A stretch of 64,000 nt of DNA from a cyanobacterium endosymbiont of Epithemia clementina EcSB. GTDB lineage: Bacteria; Cyanobacteriota; Cyanobacteriia; Cyanobacteriales; Microcystaceae. Positions 19,423 through 29,264 of this stretch are shown here, piece by piece. Position 1 is the stretch's first letter; each line of letters opens with the position of its first letter. A model generated the notes under the pieces. The model saw only the letters and a list, made by a program, of their open reading frames with translations, was not told the DNA's origin and did no database searches. The stretch spans positions 2,984,434 through 3,048,433 of the forward strand of contig NZ_CP123991.1 in assembly GCF_029919255.1 (NCBI RefSeq). Reading direction: 5' to 3'. Position numbers and translations under genes: made by a program.

Positions 19423-19971
19423 AAGTTGTGCTGATAATCATCTTTGCCTATTTTATTAGGCTGTTTGCTCGGACAGACTGTTCACGATATAAGTTCCATT
19501 ATGGAACTTATATCGTGACTTGCCAGAATATGGGAGAGTCGGTAAATTTGTAGAATAAGTAAAAAACTTAGTTTAAGTCTCTATTATCAATTATTTGGCA
19601 GAGTTAAAAAATGAATGGTATACCACCATGAAGCCAAGTTAATTTGTGATTATTGTATAATTCAGCTAAGTTAAAGGATTTTTATGTCATCCTACTCGTA
19701 CGATGGATGGGTATCATTCCCATGACGATCTGAAACTTTCTTTTTTAACTTCTTTGAAACACGCACTAAATATCTGTGATTTAAGTCAAAATATGGTAGG
19801 CACTTAAATTCAAGATTTTTAAAAAAATAAAGGCCAATGATAACTATTTAAAAATCCCTAAAACCTGGTGAAGTTAAAGCAGTTCTTCATAGACCTGTTG
19901 AATGGAAGATTAAGACCAAACTTTTAGTAAAAACTAATATAACACCCTGTATCATTACATCAGCGTCGGGA
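19423..19971. other. Spacer with a 35-base palindrome
   Basis: About 550 bases between the panD remnant and the 3' end of the kinase gene. Apart from the palindrome at 19483-19517 nothing is recognised. Confidence 0.5.
19483..19517. repeat. 35-base perfect palindrome
   Basis: Arms CACGATATAAGTTCCAT and ATGGAACTTATATCGTG, 17 bases each, are perfectly complementary around a single central T. It lies just upstream of the panD remnant in its reading direction, and could be its old operator, a terminator, or a cruciform-forming repeat. Confidence 0.9.
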
Positions 19972-21384
19972 CTATTCAGGCTCTATATTGATAATAATGT
20001 CGGGTGCACTAGGAGTAGACTTAGGTTCTGCCACAGAAGAACTAGGTTGAGAAGAAGTGCCTAATGAGGGAGATTCAATGGGGATAGGAATAATTTTTGT
20101 CGGTTCTGGAATGGACGGCAATTCATCAGTATGTAAAACTTCTGGTTTTGGCGTGGGAGAAACTTCTGGTTCTGGCGTGGGAGAAACTTCTGGTTCTGGC
20201 GTAGGAGAAACTTCTGGTTCTGGCGTAGGAGAAACTTCTGGTTCTGGCGTGGGAGAAACTTCTGGTTCTGGCGTAGGAGGACGTTTAATTTGAGACGGTG
20301 AAGTGCTTTTTGCCGGTAATTCAAGTGATTTTGGTACTTTTGAGGGAGATGAAGAAGGACTATATTGTTCTTTAGTCGTTAAAATAAATCCTAAGGTTAA
20401 GGCTCCGAAAATAGCACTAACGATTAAAAAAGAGCCTAATACTAGAAGAGCCCAAGGGGTTTCACTGTCGTATTCTGAGGAGCTTGCAGAAGGGGCTGAC
20501 TGGGGTTTTAAACAAGAAGGGTCCGACATAACTGCTATGGTCGCGGCAGTAACAGTAGGTGGTGAAATGTTGAGGGAAGCCAACATTTTTTTTGCTGTGA
20601 GGAAGCGATCCTTTGGATGGAAACAAAGAGTGCGATTAATAATATTAGTCAGATCAGAATCAAGATCAGGAATTTCTTTATTCCAGAGAACTTCCCCGGT
20701 GTGGGGATCAATCTCTAGATATTGAGGAGTTTTTCCAGTGAGTAGAAAGACGGCAGTTAACCCTAAACTATAGAGATCACTTGAATAAACTGGGCGACCG
20801 GCTGCTTGTTCAGATGGCATATAGCCAGGAGTTCCCCAGGCGATAGAATAGGCGGTTTTTCCGTTGCTATTCATCATAGTAGCCACCGCTTCTTTAACAA
20901 TACCAAAATCAATCAAGACCGGTTGACCATCTGTAGCTCGGATAATAATGTTATCGGGTTTGATATCCCGATGAATAATATGGTGAGCATGAATGTAATC
21001 GAGAATCGGTAAGATATTGCAGAGAAGTTCCCTGACTTCCGTTACCGAAAAATTTCCCCGTTTTTGGTGAACTTGAGAAAGAGTTTCCCCTTTAATCCAT
21101 TCTTGCACTAAGTAAAAATGATTATTTTCAGAAAAATAAGCATACAGACAGGGAATTTGTGGATGATTTTCGCCCAATTTTTCTAATACAGCCGCTTCAA
21201 GTTTGAATCGCTCTTGTAACCACTGTGGAATCGATTGAGATTGTTGTAATGTGGGTTTAAGCTGTTTGATAACGCATTTTCTAGTTGAGGGCATCTGAGT
21301 GTCGATAGCTAAAAAAGTTTCTCCAAAGCCACCTTGACCCAAGGTTTCTAAAATTTGATAACGATTGCTCAACAGCATGGTCAT
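19972..21384 (-). CDS. Membrane-anchored serine/threonine protein kinase with PTPEPEVS repeats
   Basis: A 470-residue eukaryotic-type kinase. The glycine loop LGQGGFGETFLA is at 15-26, the catalytic Lys is Lys40, HRDIKPDN at 138-145 is the catalytic loop, and DFG is at 159-161. The APE-equivalent reads MPSEQAAGRP near 189. One membrane helix spans about 311-336. The extracytoplasmic part is a low-complexity Pro/Ser/Glu tail with six eight-residue units (five PTPEPEVS plus PTPKPEVL). Nothing in the outer part looks like PASTA or another ligand-binding domain. The active-site residues are intact, so it is probably a working sensor-type kinase; substrates unknown. Confidence 0.9.
   Translation of the reverse strand: MTMLLSNRYQILETLGQGGFGETFLAIDTQMPSTRKCVIKQLKPTLQQSQSIPQWLQERFKLEAAVLEKLGENHPQIPCLYAYFSENNHFYLVQEWIKGETLSQVHQKRGNFSVTEVRELLCNILPILDYIHAHHIIHRDIKPDNIIIRATDGQPVLIDFGIVKEAVATMMNSNGKTAYSIAWGTPGYMPSEQAAGRPVYSSDLYSLGLTAVFLLTGKTPQYLEIDPHTGEVLWNKEIPDLDSDLTNIINRTLCFHPKDRFLTAKKMLASLNISPPTVTAATIAVMSDPSCLKPQSAPSASSSEYDSETPWALLVLGSFLIVSAIFGALTLGFILTTKEQYSPSSSPSKVPKSLELPAKSTSPSQIKRPPTPEPEVSPTPEPEVSPTPEPEVSPTPEPEVSPTPEPEVSPTPKPEVLHTDELPSIPEPTKIIPIPIESPSLGTSSQPSSSVAEPKSTPSAPDIIINIEPE
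20136..20279. repeat. Six tandem 24-base units inside the kinase gene
   Basis: Units of 24 bases (pattern AAACTTCTGGTTCTGGCGTG, then GGAG) run head to tail without gaps, six copies with single-base differences. Each encodes eight residues of the kinase's outer tail on the minus strand. The unit length keeps the frame, so copy number can change without killing the gene. Confidence 0.92.
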
Positions 21385-21581
21385 TCAGTTACAAAGGCAA
21401 TTATATTATTACTCTAACAACAGGATGAGACCTTATTGTAAGAAGACCAACAAACTATTGAGAATTTGTCACATCTGATTGATAAACTTGCACAATGTTC
21501 ATTTATACTATGCCTTGACAGAAGTTTTAGCACAATAACAATATTTTAAGACAAAATTAGCCAATTATTATTTGACTAAAT

Positions 21582-21661
21582 GCGGACGAAGAGACTCGAA
21601 CTCTTACGCCAAGGACACTAGAACCTAAATCTAGCGCGTCTACCAATTCCGCCACGTCCGC
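21582..21661 (-). tRNA. tRNA-Leu, anticodon UAG
   Basis: On the minus strand an 80-base sequence folds as a tRNA. The acceptor arms GCGGACG and CGTCCGC pair over 7 bp. The D-arm has GGCGGAATTGGTAGACGC, typical for Leu, and the anticodon stem CTAGA/TCTAG encloses the loop TTTAGGT with anticodon TAG. There is a short variable arm and T-arm with GTTCGAGTC. The class II-like pattern with TGGCGGAATTGGTAGAC identifies leucine. CCA is not encoded. Confidence 0.95.
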
Positions 21662-21773
21662 TTACATACGAGTCTGTAATTGTAGTATTTTTTTTTTAGA
21701 AAGTCAATACTTTAGCCTCTAAGTGATTTCAACAGTAAATTGTAATCACCCCAATACTAAAAAAAAATGAGCA

Positions 21774-23219
21774 CTAATTATTGTGCTGAGTTTGTAAGAA
21801 GTTTTCTGCAGCAGGACTTTTAAAACTAGGGTACTGTTGTTGCCAATCTTGGCCCAATACAATAGTAATGTCGGAGGAAAGGGTTCCAGTACTTTCGACT
21901 AAGACTTCTCCTACCCCTAAGGTAGCTTTCAATGAAGCCGCCCCTAAATCATCTCCTTGCTGCGCGACAATACGAGTGGTTGCCAATGGTTCTCCCCAGT
22001 CATCACTTACAAAAACACGACCATAACCGTTCTCTCGTAAATAGTTAACCATAGCTTCCACGGCTTTGGGATCTTCAACACTATCTTGAATCGCAATTCT
22101 CAAACGAGTGGGGTTTGTGTTTTCAAATTCTTGGTAATTACCATGATCGAAGTAGTCTGCAACCATTTCCCTGATTTTATGAGGGGAAGGAATCCAATAG
22201 CTAATCTTCTGTTTGCCATCGCCACTAAAGCCTCCAGGAACCATTAACATTTCCACATTAGCTCGTTTAGTCTGAGCAGCAAATCCAGCTAGAGCAACTA
22301 ACTCTTCAACGGTTAAATTAGTATCAATATAAGTCCCAATCACCGAAAGAATTTCAGGCATTTTTAGAACTGTCTGGGGTCTAAGGGCTTGTTCAACCAC
22401 TGCCCGCATTAACATTTGTTGTCGTTGTACCCGTCCTATATCTCCATAGCGATCATAGCGAAAGCGTAAAAACGCAATCGCTTTTTCCCCATCTAGACGT
22501 TGTTTCCCTTGTTTAAGGTCAATGTAGAGATGTTGACTGTGGTCAGTATATTTCATATTTTTGGGAACATAAACATTAACGCCCCCCAAAGCATCAATTA
22601 CTTTTTCTACCCCTTGAATGTTCACCCTGACGTAACGATCAATGGGAACTCCTCCTAAAAGGGTACTAACGGCTTCTGCAGCTAAGGCTGCCCCCCCATA
22701 ATAATTGGCTTCATTGATTTTCCGAATCCCTCGACCAATATTGGCTCGAGTATCCCTAGGGATTGATAAAAGCCTGAGTTTATCTTGATTGGGATCAAAA
22801 CGTAATAAAACCATCGTATCTGATAACCCCTTAAAAGAATTCACTAAGGCATGATATCCTAAGTTTTCTTCGGGTTTTTCATTGACTTCCGAGGTTAAAA
22901 CTTTAGTGCCCAATACTAAGAGATTAACAGGACGACTTAATTCAGGTAAGCGTAGATTTCTATAAGCAATAGTGCTGTCTTGACTAAAAACTTTTTCTTG
23001 TCCAGGAGTCAGGCTACTTTGCCTTAGAGGAGTAGCAGAAAATGATATGGAAAGAAAAGCGCCAGCCATAGCAGAAACCAGGGATACTGCGGTCAATCCT
23101 AATCCAATCAATAACCAGTTGCCCCCTTGCTTTTTGACACTAGGATTTTTCGGGGATAATGGTTTACTTGGGGTAGGACTTGTCGGATAGGTTTTTTTGA
23201 CTGACACAGTTTTCCTCAC
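21774..23219 (-). CDS. LytR-CpsA-Psr (LCP) family protein
   Basis: A 481-residue LCP protein. A Pro/Ser/Lys-rich cytoplasmic N-terminus is followed by one membrane helix at about 34-57. The LCP catalytic domain runs from about 125 to 290, with DTMVLLRFDPNQDKLRLLSI, the conserved PRDTRANI arginine motif, and RFRYDRYGDIGRVQRQQM. The LytR_C domain is at about 370-465 (RLRIAIQDSVEDPKAVEAMV). LCP enzymes transfer glycan chains from lipid carriers onto peptidoglycan or other surface acceptors. The exact glycan in cyanobacteria is not known from sequence. Intact. The tRNA-Leu lies downstream. Confidence 0.92.
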   Translation of the reverse strand: MRKTVSVKKTYPTSPTPSKPLSPKNPSVKKQGGNWLLIGLGLTAVSLVSAMAGAFLSISFSATPLRQSSLTPGQEKVFSQDSTIAYRNLRLPELSRPVNLLVLGTKVLTSEVNEKPEENLGYHALVNSFKGLSDTMVLLRFDPNQDKLRLLSIPRDTRANIGRGIRKINEANYYGGAALAAEAVSTLLGGVPIDRYVRVNIQGVEKVIDALGGVNVYVPKNMKYTDHSQHLYIDLKQGKQRLDGEKAIAFLRFRYDRYGDIGRVQRQQMLMRAVVEQALRPQTVLKMPEILSVIGTYIDTNLTVEELVALAGFAAQTKRANVEMLMVPGGFSGDGKQKISYWIPSPHKIREMVADYFDHGNYQEFENTNPTRLRIAIQDSVEDPKAVEAMVNYLRENGYGRVFVSDDWGEPLATTRIVAQQGDDLGAASLKATLGVGEVLVESTGTLSSDITIVLGQDWQQQYPSFKSPAAENFLQTQHNN

Positions 23220-23504
23220 ACCTTAACGATATGTCCGTTGTAGTTAGGTTTTATTTTGCGCATGTTACCTGACCATGTTGATCACCACAACTTGCTTGGG
23301 ACTTAGGTAGTCATCCCATTCGCAAGATTATGCCACAAGATAGAGAAATTGGCTATTTACATTCTAATTTTATCGTCATCTTTTTAGACAAAGTTAGCGA
23401 TAAAATATGGGAAGACAAAGGAAAACTAGGGAATTATTGTTGGAATTTGGTATCATCAATGGAATTAAAACAGCACAATCTTCCAACCCTTTCTGGATTA
23501 ATTT

Positions 23505-24044
23505 ATGGTACTTTCTAGGTGGTCAAAAAAGCTTAATCTTAATCGACAAGCTATCCGTAAGCGTATTCTCAATGATCCTTATTATCGATTCTGTTCCCTC
23601 GAAGAAGTTGCGATTGCAGTAGAATTAGGGATAACAATTGATGTTAATCAAGCAGGTGTGGATGATTGGTTGAGATTGCCTGGACTTTCCATTCACCAAG
23701 GGCGAACCCTAGTAGAGTTAGTTTCAATGGGGGTAGAGTTACTCTGTATTGAAGACTTAGCTGCTGCTTTAAGTATTCCAATACAACGTCTTAAACCCCT
23801 AGCTCCCATTCTCGTTTTCTCCTACCGTGATCCCCAAAATTTGTTAACGTCTCAAAGGATCAATATCAACTGCGCTACCTTGGAACAACTTCAAGATATC
23901 CCTGTTATTGATGCTAATTTTGCCCAAAACCTGATTAACAATCGTCGCGAGAACGGTTTTTATAAGAACTTCGCTGATTTACAACAACGATTAACCCTAA
24001 CGGGATCGCTCATTTCCGAATTGATGCACTATTTACAATTCTGA
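23505..24044 (+). CDS. ComEA-like helix-hairpin-helix protein
   Basis: A 179-residue soluble protein with two helix-hairpin-helix units. The first is at about 45-80 (VNQAGVDDWLRLPGLSIHQG), the second at about 118-160 (ININCATLEQLQDIPVIDAN, then NNRRENGFYKNFADLQQRL). The second unit is of the ComEA type, which binds DNA nonspecifically during uptake. There is no membrane anchor or signal peptide, unlike a true ComEA receptor, so a role in DNA uptake is not proven. ATG at 23505 begins MVLSRWSKKLNLNRQAIRKR; the upstream overlapping frames (23330-23518) look like chance. Confidence 0.82.
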   Translation: MVLSRWSKKLNLNRQAIRKRILNDPYYRFCSLEEVAIAVELGITIDVNQAGVDDWLRLPGLSIHQGRTLVELVSMGVELLCIEDLAAALSIPIQRLKPLAPILVFSYRDPQNLLTSQRININCATLEQLQDIPVIDANFAQNLINNRRENGFYKNFADLQQRLTLTGSLISELMHYLQF

Positions 24045-24830
24045 TTGATGCTGAAATTTATAATGTTCAATCCTCATCAATACTTTTGTTGAGATGGTAT
24101 GTAAATTCCCTAAATACTCTAATATTTTGCAATTACTAACCCTCTAGTGGTAAATTGTTTAGTCCATTCGTCTCAAAGGTGGGCTCAAAATCATGGCAAC
24201 TCCCAAGTCAAGTCTGTGGTTAGGTTTGGTTCCCATCCGTTGGTTGACTTATCATACTGAGTATGAGAAACCATATTTATTTGTGGGTCGCCAAAAAGTC
24301 AGGCTAGTGCAATCATAGGTTCTATTGTTATTATTTTACCTCTGAAAACAGAAAACTCCATTTAATCAATGAGGTTTTTTATCAAAATACTGGGGAACTG
24401 TTGTAGAATTCTTGATAAGATGGCGGATTGATTTATGCTTACAGGAAATGTTCTATTATCGCTACTAAGTAACTGAACAAGAATGTCAATAAAACTTCAG
24501 CTTTTAAAGGAAAATCACTCTTAAACTTAGATAAAAAATAGAGTCAATGAAATTTTAAAATACAGCTAAGCTGATATCTAAGCTTAGCTGTATCCTGATA
24601 ATATACAAGAATTTCAAATACTTAATTCTTTTTTTTCTGTTTTAGAGAGGTAAAAAGATCAATGATTTGTTCAAGAAAAAAGTAATTAGCAACTTATAAT
24701 GTATTTGTTATAGACTGATTTCACACTTTAGCTAAAAGATATTAGTTTTTATTGTTTAGTAACTCTTGACTAGATATAGAAGGACACTATTGAGATATAA
24801 TTATTATGTATTATAAAAGGGCAGTAAAAT
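24045..24830. other. Spacer with hairpin and a 41-codon frame
   Basis: About 790 bases. An ATG at 24193 opens 41 codons (MATPKSSLWLGLVPIRWLTY...) to a stop at 24318; this could be the start of a decayed gene, but I know no match. A 13-bp hairpin is listed separately. The rest is featureless. Confidence 0.4.
24560..24593. repeat. 13-bp stem hairpin
   Basis: ATACAGCTAAGCT and AGCTTAGCTGTAT are perfectly complementary around the 8-base loop GATATCTA. It is 240 bases upstream of the GH13 gene and 510 bases after the ComEA-like gene, so its job is unclear. Confidence 0.75.
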
Positions 24831-26468
24831 ATGTCAAGTTGGTGGAATGAAGCTGTATTTTATCAAGTTTGTCTTCGTAGTTTTCAAGACTCTAATGGAG
24901 ACGGAATTGGAGATTTAAGGGGGTTAGTAGATCGTTTAGATTATTTACAAGAGTTGGGAATTAATGCCGTTTGGGTTACCCCATTTTATGAATCTCCCCA
25001 CGTTGATTTTGGTTACGATGTGAGTAGTCATAAGGATATTGATAGCCGTTATGGAAATATGTCAGACTTTGAAGACTTAATTTCAGAAGCCAATAAACGT
25101 AACCTGAAAATTGTCGTCGATATCATATTAAACCATACCTCAGATCAACATCCTTTTTTCATTGAATCTCGTCGTTCTCGCACCTCTTCAAAACGAGATT
25201 GGTATATCTGGCGTGAAGGAAAACCAGATGGCAGTCCCCCTAATAATTGGGAAGGATTTGAGCTATCAACATGGACTTTTGACCCTAAAACTAATCAATA
25301 TTATTATCATTTTCACTATCATGAACAACCTGATCTTAACTGGCGTAATCCAGCCGTTGTTGAAGAAATGTTTAGCATTTGTGATTTTTGGTTAAATAAG
25401 GGGGTGGCAGGACTGCGATTAGACGCCATTAATTATTTAGTTGAAGATCCTCAATTACTAGATAATCCTATCCTTGATAAGGTTCCTGATTACCTGCGTA
25501 ATATTTATCAATTCAATCAAGATCCTATTCACACTATCAATCATCCTGACAACCATAAAATTTTAAAAAAACTACGTCATCATATCAAAAACAATCATAA
25601 AGATGACCCTTTATTAATCGGAGAAATTTGGGCTCCAAATTTTTATGAAATTAGGCGATTTTATGGAGAAAACGATGATGAAATTCAATTGCCTTTTAAC
25701 TTTTTTTTAAGTACCCTCCCTCAAGGAAATGCTCACTATTTTCGAGAAATGATTGTGGAGTTTCAGCAAATTCTAGGAGATCTGCCAACTACTTTAGTTT
25801 TAAGTAACCATGACTTTGAACGAGCAACCAGTCGCTATGCCACAGAAGAAAATTCCGATGCAATGGCTAAATTGTTAGCTACTTTGTTGCTAACTCTACG
25901 AGGTATCCCGTTTATTTACTATGGAGAAGAATTAGGACTTCGAGACTGTCCTCCAGAAACCATCGAAGAAGTTCAAGACCCACGAGGTCGCATTCGTTGG
26001 CCAGACTATAAAGGTCGTGATGGCTGTCGCACTCCGATGCCATGGAATAGTCAACCTCAAGCGGGATTTACCACTGGTCAACCTTGGTATAAACTCAATC
26101 CAGATTATCGAACGCGGAATGTTGCTGTACAAACAGATGACCCTAATTCCGTCTTAAATCATTACAAAAACCTACTCAAATTACGGCGACATTGGCTTCC
26201 ATTGAGTCTGGGTCAACTAACTATCTTAGAAGATGATCCTAAGATATTGGCATATGTAAGGTCTTACGAGGATCAAAATACTTTAATTGCGCTCAATATG
26301 TCGAATGATAGCACTCAATTTTCTTTAGCAAAATTACCCCATAAACAAAATTCATCATGGAAAATTCTCTTGTCTACTCATGTTCAATCAAAGGATAAAA
26401 TCATTAAGGACATTGAGGAGACTTTGACGTTAAATCCTTTTGAAGGAATTGTTGTCGTTCCCATTTAA
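24831..26468 (+). CDS. GH13 alpha-glucosidase / trehalose synthase-like enzyme
   Basis: A 545-residue alpha-amylase superfamily protein without signal peptide. Conserved region I is VVDIILNHTSDQHPFF; the nucleophile is Asp198 in AGLRLDAINYL, the acid/base Glu265 in LLIGEIWAP, and the transition-state Asp328 in LSNHDFERATS. The opening SWWNEAVFYQVCLRSFQDSN and the GDLRGLVDRLDYLQELGI block are those of the oligo-1,6-glucosidase/alpha-glucosidase/trehalose synthase subfamilies. It most likely hydrolyses or rearranges small alpha-glucosides in the cytosol. The subfamily, and so the exact substrate (maltose, isomaltose, sucrose or trehalose), cannot be fixed by eye. All catalytic residues are present. 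Confidence 0.88.
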   Translation: MSSWWNEAVFYQVCLRSFQDSNGDGIGDLRGLVDRLDYLQELGINAVWVTPFYESPHVDFGYDVSSHKDIDSRYGNMSDFEDLISEANKRNLKIVVDIILNHTSDQHPFFIESRRSRTSSKRDWYIWREGKPDGSPPNNWEGFELSTWTFDPKTNQYYYHFHYHEQPDLNWRNPAVVEEMFSICDFWLNKGVAGLRLDAINYLVEDPQLLDNPILDKVPDYLRNIYQFNQDPIHTINHPDNHKILKKLRHHIKNNHKDDPLLIGEIWAPNFYEIRRFYGENDDEIQLPFNFFLSTLPQGNAHYFREMIVEFQQILGDLPTTLVLSNHDFERATSRYATEENSDAMAKLLATLLLTLRGIPFIYYGEELGLRDCPPETIEEVQDPRGRIRWPDYKGRDGCRTPMPWNSQPQAGFTTGQPWYKLNPDYRTRNVAVQTDDPNSVLNHYKNLLKLRRHWLPLSLGQLTILEDDPKILAYVRSYEDQNTLIALNMSNDSTQFSLAKLPHKQNSSWKILLSTHVQSKDKIIKDIEETLTLNPFEGIVVVPI

Positions 26469-27525
26469 CTCAAGAACTTGCGTTGAATTTAAATCTAGAT
26501 GGAATGACAAAGCGACTGCTGAAAGCCTAACACCATTATGCACCAAATCATTTAACTTAACTTTAATGTGGAAGTCTCTTTGGTCAGTGTTGTAGTGGTT
26601 TTCAGCTGGATTTCAACGTAAATATAGTTTACTGTGTTTGTAGTTGCTACTTCTTTATTTCCTACTAACATGGACCGTTTAGCGATAATGTTATCTAGAC
26701 TTTTCACAGCTAAGCTTCATGAATGTTCTCTCCCAACTTTTAAATCTCATAGATAGTTTATTTAACGTTGCCACCATTGTTGGGGAATTTATGAGCTTGG
26801 TATTCAATTACCCTATATCAGTCAATATTTCAAATTTAATTCTTCAATACAGTTTTCTATGCGATCTTTTTAGCTTAATTTTTTGTTGACTGACACTTGA
26901 ACTTCTAATAATCGGTAATTTTACACAGAAGTGGTGAAGCGTTAGGAGCTACTTCATACTAAGGATAAGCTTCTTGATGAGCTAAAATCATGGCTTCTTA
27001 TAAGGGTTAAATGCCAAGTTGTTTTTCTTCTTGGACAACAACTCTAACTTCTTTGTACCTAATTTTATTGTGAACTCTTTATTGGTCTGATTTATTAAGA
27101 GATGTAACTTGTTGATTTCTTCTTCTTGGTTGTCCCAAACTAGATGAATAAATGAAACTCACAACTCACCATAGAATTATAGTTTTGACCTATTGTACTT
27201 CCACATCTTTCAATCATATTGTCAAGTTCATCCGAAATGAGTCTCTCCGAAGTGGGAAAGTTAGCTTGTATCCAGCAGCTATACCTCAAAGTATTATTGC
27301 TTGTGAATTATAGATCATAGCGCCTACAATCCGATCGTCAAAGGAAATTAATCAAACGATACTGAAAAAGTAATTTCTCTTAATTAGAGAGCATTGTTAG
27401 ACAAATGCAAATCATTCACGATTTATTTAAATACTCAAATTTTCTAATTTAAAAACTGTACTAACGTTTTTGCGTAGTGCTATAATTACTGGTGAGTAGC
27501 ACTGTCCAAACGTTCTTCTTAACCA
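26469..27525. other. Decayed region between GH13 and HAD genes
   Basis: About 1.06 kb with no intact frame. The minus strand carries protein-like pieces in shifting frames: around 26562-26705 (KRSMLVGNKEVATTNTVNYI), around 26965-27060 (EEKQLGI, EAMILAHQEAYP) and around 27180-27270 (ELDNMIERCGSTIGQNYNS). Together they suggest one or two ruined minus-strand genes. I do not recognise the family. Confidence 0.45.
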
Positions 27526-28185
27526 ATGCTTAAAGCAATCCTCTTTGATCTGGATGGAACAATTGCCTATACTGACACAATTCACTTCTCGATATGGCAA
27601 TCTTGGCTACAAAAATATGGGCTAAATATTGACTTATCTTTTTACCAGCAAAATATTAATGGCCGACACAACCAGGATTTTCTACGTCAATGGCTATCAG
27701 AACTTTCTGAAGAGGAAATTCAACAATTAAGTGAGGATAAAGAAGCCTATTTTCGGGAAATAGCACAAGACCAGTTGCGACCGCTTATAGGATTGTCCAC
27801 TCTACTCGATTGGCTGAGGGATTGCCAGCTTAAATCGGCGGTTGTTACCAATGCCCCTCGTTCTAATGCTGATTTTATGCTAAAAGCTCTTAAACTCGAT
27901 GACTTCTGGGAGACGGTTATCGTAGGGGAAGAGTTACCTAAAGCTAAACCAGACCCTTATCCTTACCAAGAAGCTTTACGGTGTTTGAACATTGCCCCCG
28001 ATGAAGCCCTTGTTTTTGAAGACTCCCCTACTGGCATTTATTCTTCCGTAGGTGCGGGGATTTTTACTGTGGGCATTTCTACCACTCATTCGGACGAGGT
28101 ATTATCCGAATGTGGTGCTAAATTAATCATCCATGATTTTAGTGATCCGCTATTAAAAACCATCGGAGTGTTGGACAATATCTAA
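27526..28185 (+). CDS. HAD-superfamily hydrolase, beta-phosphoglucomutase-like
   Basis: A 219-residue HAD protein of subfamily IA. Motif I is FDLDGTIAYTD with nucleophile Asp8 and acid/base Asp10; the helical cap domain runs from about 15 to 85; motif II is VVTNAPRSNAD; motif III Lys is in ELPKAKPDPYPYQEAL; motif IV is VFEDSPTGIYSSVGAG. This layout is shared by beta-phosphoglucomutases and small sugar phosphatases. A role in sugar phosphate metabolism would suit the nearby GH13 and GH38 enzymes, but there is no operon link. Intact. Confidence 0.85.
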   Translation: MLKAILFDLDGTIAYTDTIHFSIWQSWLQKYGLNIDLSFYQQNINGRHNQDFLRQWLSELSEEEIQQLSEDKEAYFREIAQDQLRPLIGLSTLLDWLRDCQLKSAVVTNAPRSNADFMLKALKLDDFWETVIVGEELPKAKPDPYPYQEALRCLNIAPDEALVFEDSPTGIYSSVGAGIFTVGISTTHSDEVLSECGAKLIIHDFSDPLLKTIGVLDNI

Positions 28186-29264
28186 ATCACCATCTTCTCT
28201 GTCGGATGATTCCTTTGCTCCCCGTCTTTAATTTCTTTTTTTCTCTGATTTCTAAATCTGAAAACTCTCTACGGTAAATTTTCCGACAGGCTCATCACTT
28301 CTTCAGCCAAACACGTTGACTTATTTTATCGATGAATAACAAAATGACTCGACGAACTTTTATTTTCGGCACAATCGCAGTAGCTGCTGTTGTCAGTACT
28401 CAATTTTCCATCCAATAAAACAGCAATTCTAAATCAACAATCTCTATCCCAAGTCCATCTTAGAATTTAAAAAATCAAACTACCTATAAATAAACCGATA
28501 TGCGGAATGCTTCTGCACAGCTCGAAAGTTTATACAGGTTTATCTAGTCTAACAGAGGTATCAGCGTAGACTGAACTAATGCTAAATCTAACTATAGTTA
28601 ATATAAAGTAATATTCAGATAGGCAGAAATTTATGGTAAGTGACTATACACTGAGTATTTATCGTTCAGTTTGGAATTATGCCTTGAGAAAACGTAAAGA
28701 TTACTTAGTACTTCGTAAATAAATCACTCGTCAATGTTTACTCTCTAAAATAGAAAATATATTATCCCTCTTAGCGTTTCTTATACTTATCATCACAAGC
28801 AATCTCAGAGTATAATCAGCAGCTAGGAAAACAAACAACATTCTCAAGACATTCTGTACTTATAAGTATCTTCGATCAAAGTAGACTTACTTAAAGTGGC
28901 AGAACTGTTGTTTATCCTTTGCGAGTCTGTAAAAAAACAGCATATTAAAATCATTATCTAGGGCATAAGTTCTATCAAACGATGATCATTGACTAGATTA
29001 GAAAATGTTTTTTTGCAATTTTTGAAAATAAATGCTGTTAACCGAGGAACAGGCTCAGAAGGCTGTTCGTATCTTTTATGGAAATGATTCAAGTCACAAA
29101 ACACTTCAGTAAGATTAATACAGGACTTTGCATCCACAGCGCCAGATCTCAATAAATACTGCTTCTAGCATCAAATTACCGCTATTTAGAATTAACCACT
29201 TAGAACAACCTACAGGTAAAGCAGGGGAAGATAGATTATTTTCCACGTAAGTGGATTTAGACTC
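28186..29264. other. Decayed region after HAD gene
   Basis: About 1.08 kb without an intact gene. It starts with the orphan twin-arginine-like leader listed separately. A minus-strand open stretch at 28958-29152 contains SCINLTEVFCDLNHFHKRYE but has no recognisable family. The region looks like the wreck of one or more exported-protein genes. Confidence 0.4.
28332..28418 (+). pseudogene. Orphan twin-arginine-like signal peptide
   Basis: ATG at 28332 opens only 28 codons: MNNKMTRRTFIFGTIAVAAV and then a stop. The twin Arg, Phe and hydrophobic core are those of a Tat or lipoprotein-type export leader, but there is no mature protein behind it. The likely reading is the head of a decayed gene whose body lay in the following several hundred bases. 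Confidence 0.4.

Noticed and set aside
19268-19459. A 63-codon plus-strand frame
   Set aside because: It lies antisense over the panD remnant; the minus strand explains the sequence.
20136-20279. Possible CRISPR-like array because of regular repeats
   Set aside because: The 24-base units have no spacers between them and encode protein in frame; they are a coding tandem repeat.
20057-20725. Long frames on the plus strand and another minus frame over the kinase repeat
   Set aside because: They are by-products of the 24-base repeat, which is open in several frames; the kinase frame has all catalytic motifs.
23330-23622. Two overlapping frames before the ComEA-like gene
   Set aside because: They overlap each other and the start of the ComEA-like gene in other frames and show no domain.
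28958-29152. A 64-codon minus-strand frame with SCINLTEVFCDLNHFHKR
   Set aside because: Protein-like, but no family recognised, no proper start context and inside a decayed region; mentioned only as part of that region.
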